Positions 61,636 to 64,000 of a stretch of DNA of 64,000 bases are shown here, in pieces. Under the pieces are notes generated by a model. That model saw only the letters and a list, made by a program, of their open reading frames with translations, was not told the DNA's origin and did not search any database. The stretch lies in the NCBI GenBank assembly GCA_033030425.1, contig JAUFSD010000009.1:1116001-1180000 (forward strand). The letters are read 5' to 3'. Position numbers and translations under genes: made by a program. Source of the stretch: Verpa conica. Lineage: Eukaryota; Ascomycota; Pezizomycetes; Pezizales; Morchellaceae. Within the stretch, counting starts at the first letter, position 1. Each line of letters opens with the position of its first letter.

Positions 61636-64000
61636 TGCGCAAAGGCTTGTCAGTCGATAGATGAGGGGCTCATTGCATGCCCAGGGACCATCTAATAAGA
61701 TGAATCCTCAACAATTGAGCGGCTCTCTACACATGAAAGAGAAGATACAATCCGGTCAAATGACGTGTTTACGTCGCGACCTGGGCAATTGCTGACGATG
61801 CGTCCGCCCTAGGGTTGCATCAGTTTCTTGGACGGCGGTATACCCCAAATGTGGCAGGTCGCGAGATTGACTATCTTTAGTCAACCTCCGATTGCTTGAT
61901 CAGTAGAAGCTTTTCAGACTCGGTTGAGTAATTCCAGGAAACTCTGAACCAGTAGATTGAACCCCGGATAGCCGCATTGATGCGAAACGGTCCTTTGATG
62001 TAACACAACCTACTTACGAGTACGAAAACCTTTCTGAACGCCTTATAGTCAAAGTCTCCTTCTGGCATAAGCCCGGATAACCCCTCGTGGATCTTGATGA
62101 ATTAGTAATATTAATACAGGTCCTTACAATGTTTCGGATAATGCTCTTCGTTGCTGAAGAATCTGAGAACGTTTGACGAGATTTAGGGCACCTTTATTAT
62201 TTATATCTCGATACGTAAGCAAGAGTAAGTTTGAGTTTTGTGAATAAAATCTATTTGGAACCCTCTATAGGGAATCCCAACGGGGAGACCCACCCACCTG
62301 GATAGTGAATGGGCTGCGGCTTAATAGATAGTGATTAATCATGTCAAGAGTTTGGTCCTTGGACATACGAAAGTGTACAGGCTAGAGCAAGTACTATCAG
62401 TTTCCCTCCCTGTCATTGACATGAGGTGGATACCAGCTATACCAATAAATCCCCTGGTAGCCCCCCAAAAAACCCTAGGCATCTTTTATTTCCCCCGTGC
62501 GCCTTCTTAATTAGTACATGATTTCAAAAGCTTACTACGCCACTTGTTCCGTACTTATAAAGCAAGTGCATGCCGATTCATACCTATAGATGTATATACT
62601 CTCGCTCACTTATGACCAGTGAGAATGAGGCATAGATAGCCGTATGGTTTCCCTGCATCTAATTTATCGGTCCATGAGTATCGATGAGTAAGATTATTTG
62701 TAAGTAGAAGTCTGCCCGTCCTCAACCTAGTATAGTAGAGGGATTTATAACCTAGTAAAGGTTGAGAACGAACGAGGGGTTCCGTCTTCGATCTTTCTCC
62801 AAGAATGATGAAAGTATATCGTCATATAGTCACTACTAGTGACAGGCAAAAAGTACTCGTACCACGGGTACAGTTGATAACCCGTACTTCAAAACAGAGG
62901 TATAAAGGCTAGTCAAAGTCAGCCAATTAGATACTTTACCAAAAAAAACCAGACAAGTAACCTGAAATATTACCCCAAGTTTTATATAGGTACCGTTAGC
63001 TCCCAGCTCATGCAATCGAACAATGTAAATACGTGACCGACGGCCCGACCCTCCCCCCCCCCCAAAAAAAAAACAGCGAGTAATAAAAATCTCTCTTTTC
63101 TCCTCCCTTTTCTCCCTCTTCCCGGCTAGACCCGGTTAACCTCCGCACCGACAAATTTTGCTATCTACATACAAGTAGTTTGTCTAACTTCTTGATCCGG
63201 CTTTCAACTTGCTTTCTTACGTGTCCATAGCCCTAGCTACAAAAGTCTCGGCCTCAAGAGAGGGAATAGGTTGGGCGAGTAATTGAAGTTTGGTGGGGCG
63301 AGAAACATTGATCCGACAAACACTCCATTTCTTACCCAACCTCTCTCCCCTCTATATTATGCACTCAAACCCAGAACAGTCTCAAAATAATCAACTATTA
63401 CTCTCTTCCATCTTCAGAAACTCGCACTCTCATCTACCTCTCTACAAAGAAATAAATGAATAGCCCCCGCCTTGAATATGAAAATTATACAAAAATCTCT
63501 TAGTGTGTGAAGGTAGTATTTCCAGAAATCCCAGCATTCACCATTTACAAGCCAAACTAACTAAGACTACGAAGCCTCTATAGTTATACCTAGAAGCTAG
63601 GAATCACGGAATTCTTACAGCTAACTTGTATTTAGTCCACAAACCCGAGGCCTTTATTCAATGTACAAAGACAGAGGGCTTATAATATATGCATTTGTAT
63701 TTAGCATTCATATTTATATATTATGCGTTAAGAAGCCAGCAGAGATACAAATTATAGCTCACTCTAACGCCTTTACACATAATAGAAAGTCAACTAAGCT
63801 CGATATGCGAAAGGAATGGTTGCATAATCTCTCTAGGGGTCCATGGGCCTATAGATCTCGATGACACAAACCTACTTCGAAGTCATGGTCTTCTAGATAT
63901 CTTGTTAGTTTGTTTTTTAATAGCACACAGTACTTGATAGTTTAGAATACGGTATAGTTAATTATCCACTCTCAAAACTCCCGTCTACAGCGGGCTTCGT
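61636..64000. other. Gene-poor region to the window end
   Basis: Upstream of dipeptidyl-peptidase V. Short frames only. A C10-A9 homopolymer run lies near 63053-63072. Nothing recognised in the last 600 bases. Confidence 0.5.

Overview
The window looks like nuclear DNA of a filamentous ascomycete (Pezizomycotina; a leotiomycete would fit, but that is only an inference). The reasons are short 48-75 nt GT-AG introns with CTAAC/CTAAT-type branch sites, monocistronic genes, secreted proteins with Ser/Thr-rich stalks, a secreted dipeptidyl-peptidase V, a GH47 mannosidase, a plant-type fungal O-methyltransferase, and long AT-rich gene-poor stretches with small inverted-repeat elements. I rebuilt split genes by matching donor and acceptor phases; every multi-exon model below sums to an intact reading frame.

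Layout. 0-5 kb: an F-box-like protein, then a seven-exon secreted protein with a threonine-rich stalk on the minus strand. 7-8.3 kb: a two-exon unknown gene. 10.8-12.5 kb: GH47 alpha-1,2-mannosidase. 14.8-27.3 kb: an O-methyltransferase, a large secreted tyrosine-rich repeat protein, a FAD monooxygenase with a small inverted-repeat element just upstream, and a glutathione S-transferase. 28.2-29.4 kb: a four-exon charged-repeat protein. 29.4-36.4 kb: a gene desert ending in a decayed ankyrin-repeat relic, then a small helix-turn-helix-like gene. 38-49 kb is the gene-dense part: a Q-rich coiled-coil protein, a coiled-coil protein perhaps of the TACC/spindle type, and an intron-rich DEAD-box helicase. 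49.8-55.4 kb: a perfect 48-bp inverted repeat, a small Tyr/Asn/Ser-rich conserved gene and two unknown genes lying tail to tail. 56.5-58.8 kb: traces of mobile elements (a poly-A tract between 18-bp direct repeats, and two TA-flanked inverted-repeat elements). 59-61.6 kb: dipeptidyl-peptidase V.

Most interesting object: the 827-aa secreted protein at 18015-20612. Its C-terminal 480 residues hold six copies of a module centred on HSYGQYAD, several bounded by dibasic Kex2-like sites, and about fifteen EPEYK heptads that resemble animal adhesive proteins. It is either a wall/adhesive protein or a Kex2-processed repeat precursor. It lies between a methyltransferase and a FAD monooxygenase, but I see no UstYa-type oxidase, tyrosinase, synthase or transporter, so a peptide natural-product cluster is only a hypothesis.

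Two genes appear to use GC-AG introns, and the DEAD-box helicase carries Ala for Gly in motif VI. No rRNA, convincing tRNA, or CRISPR array was found.
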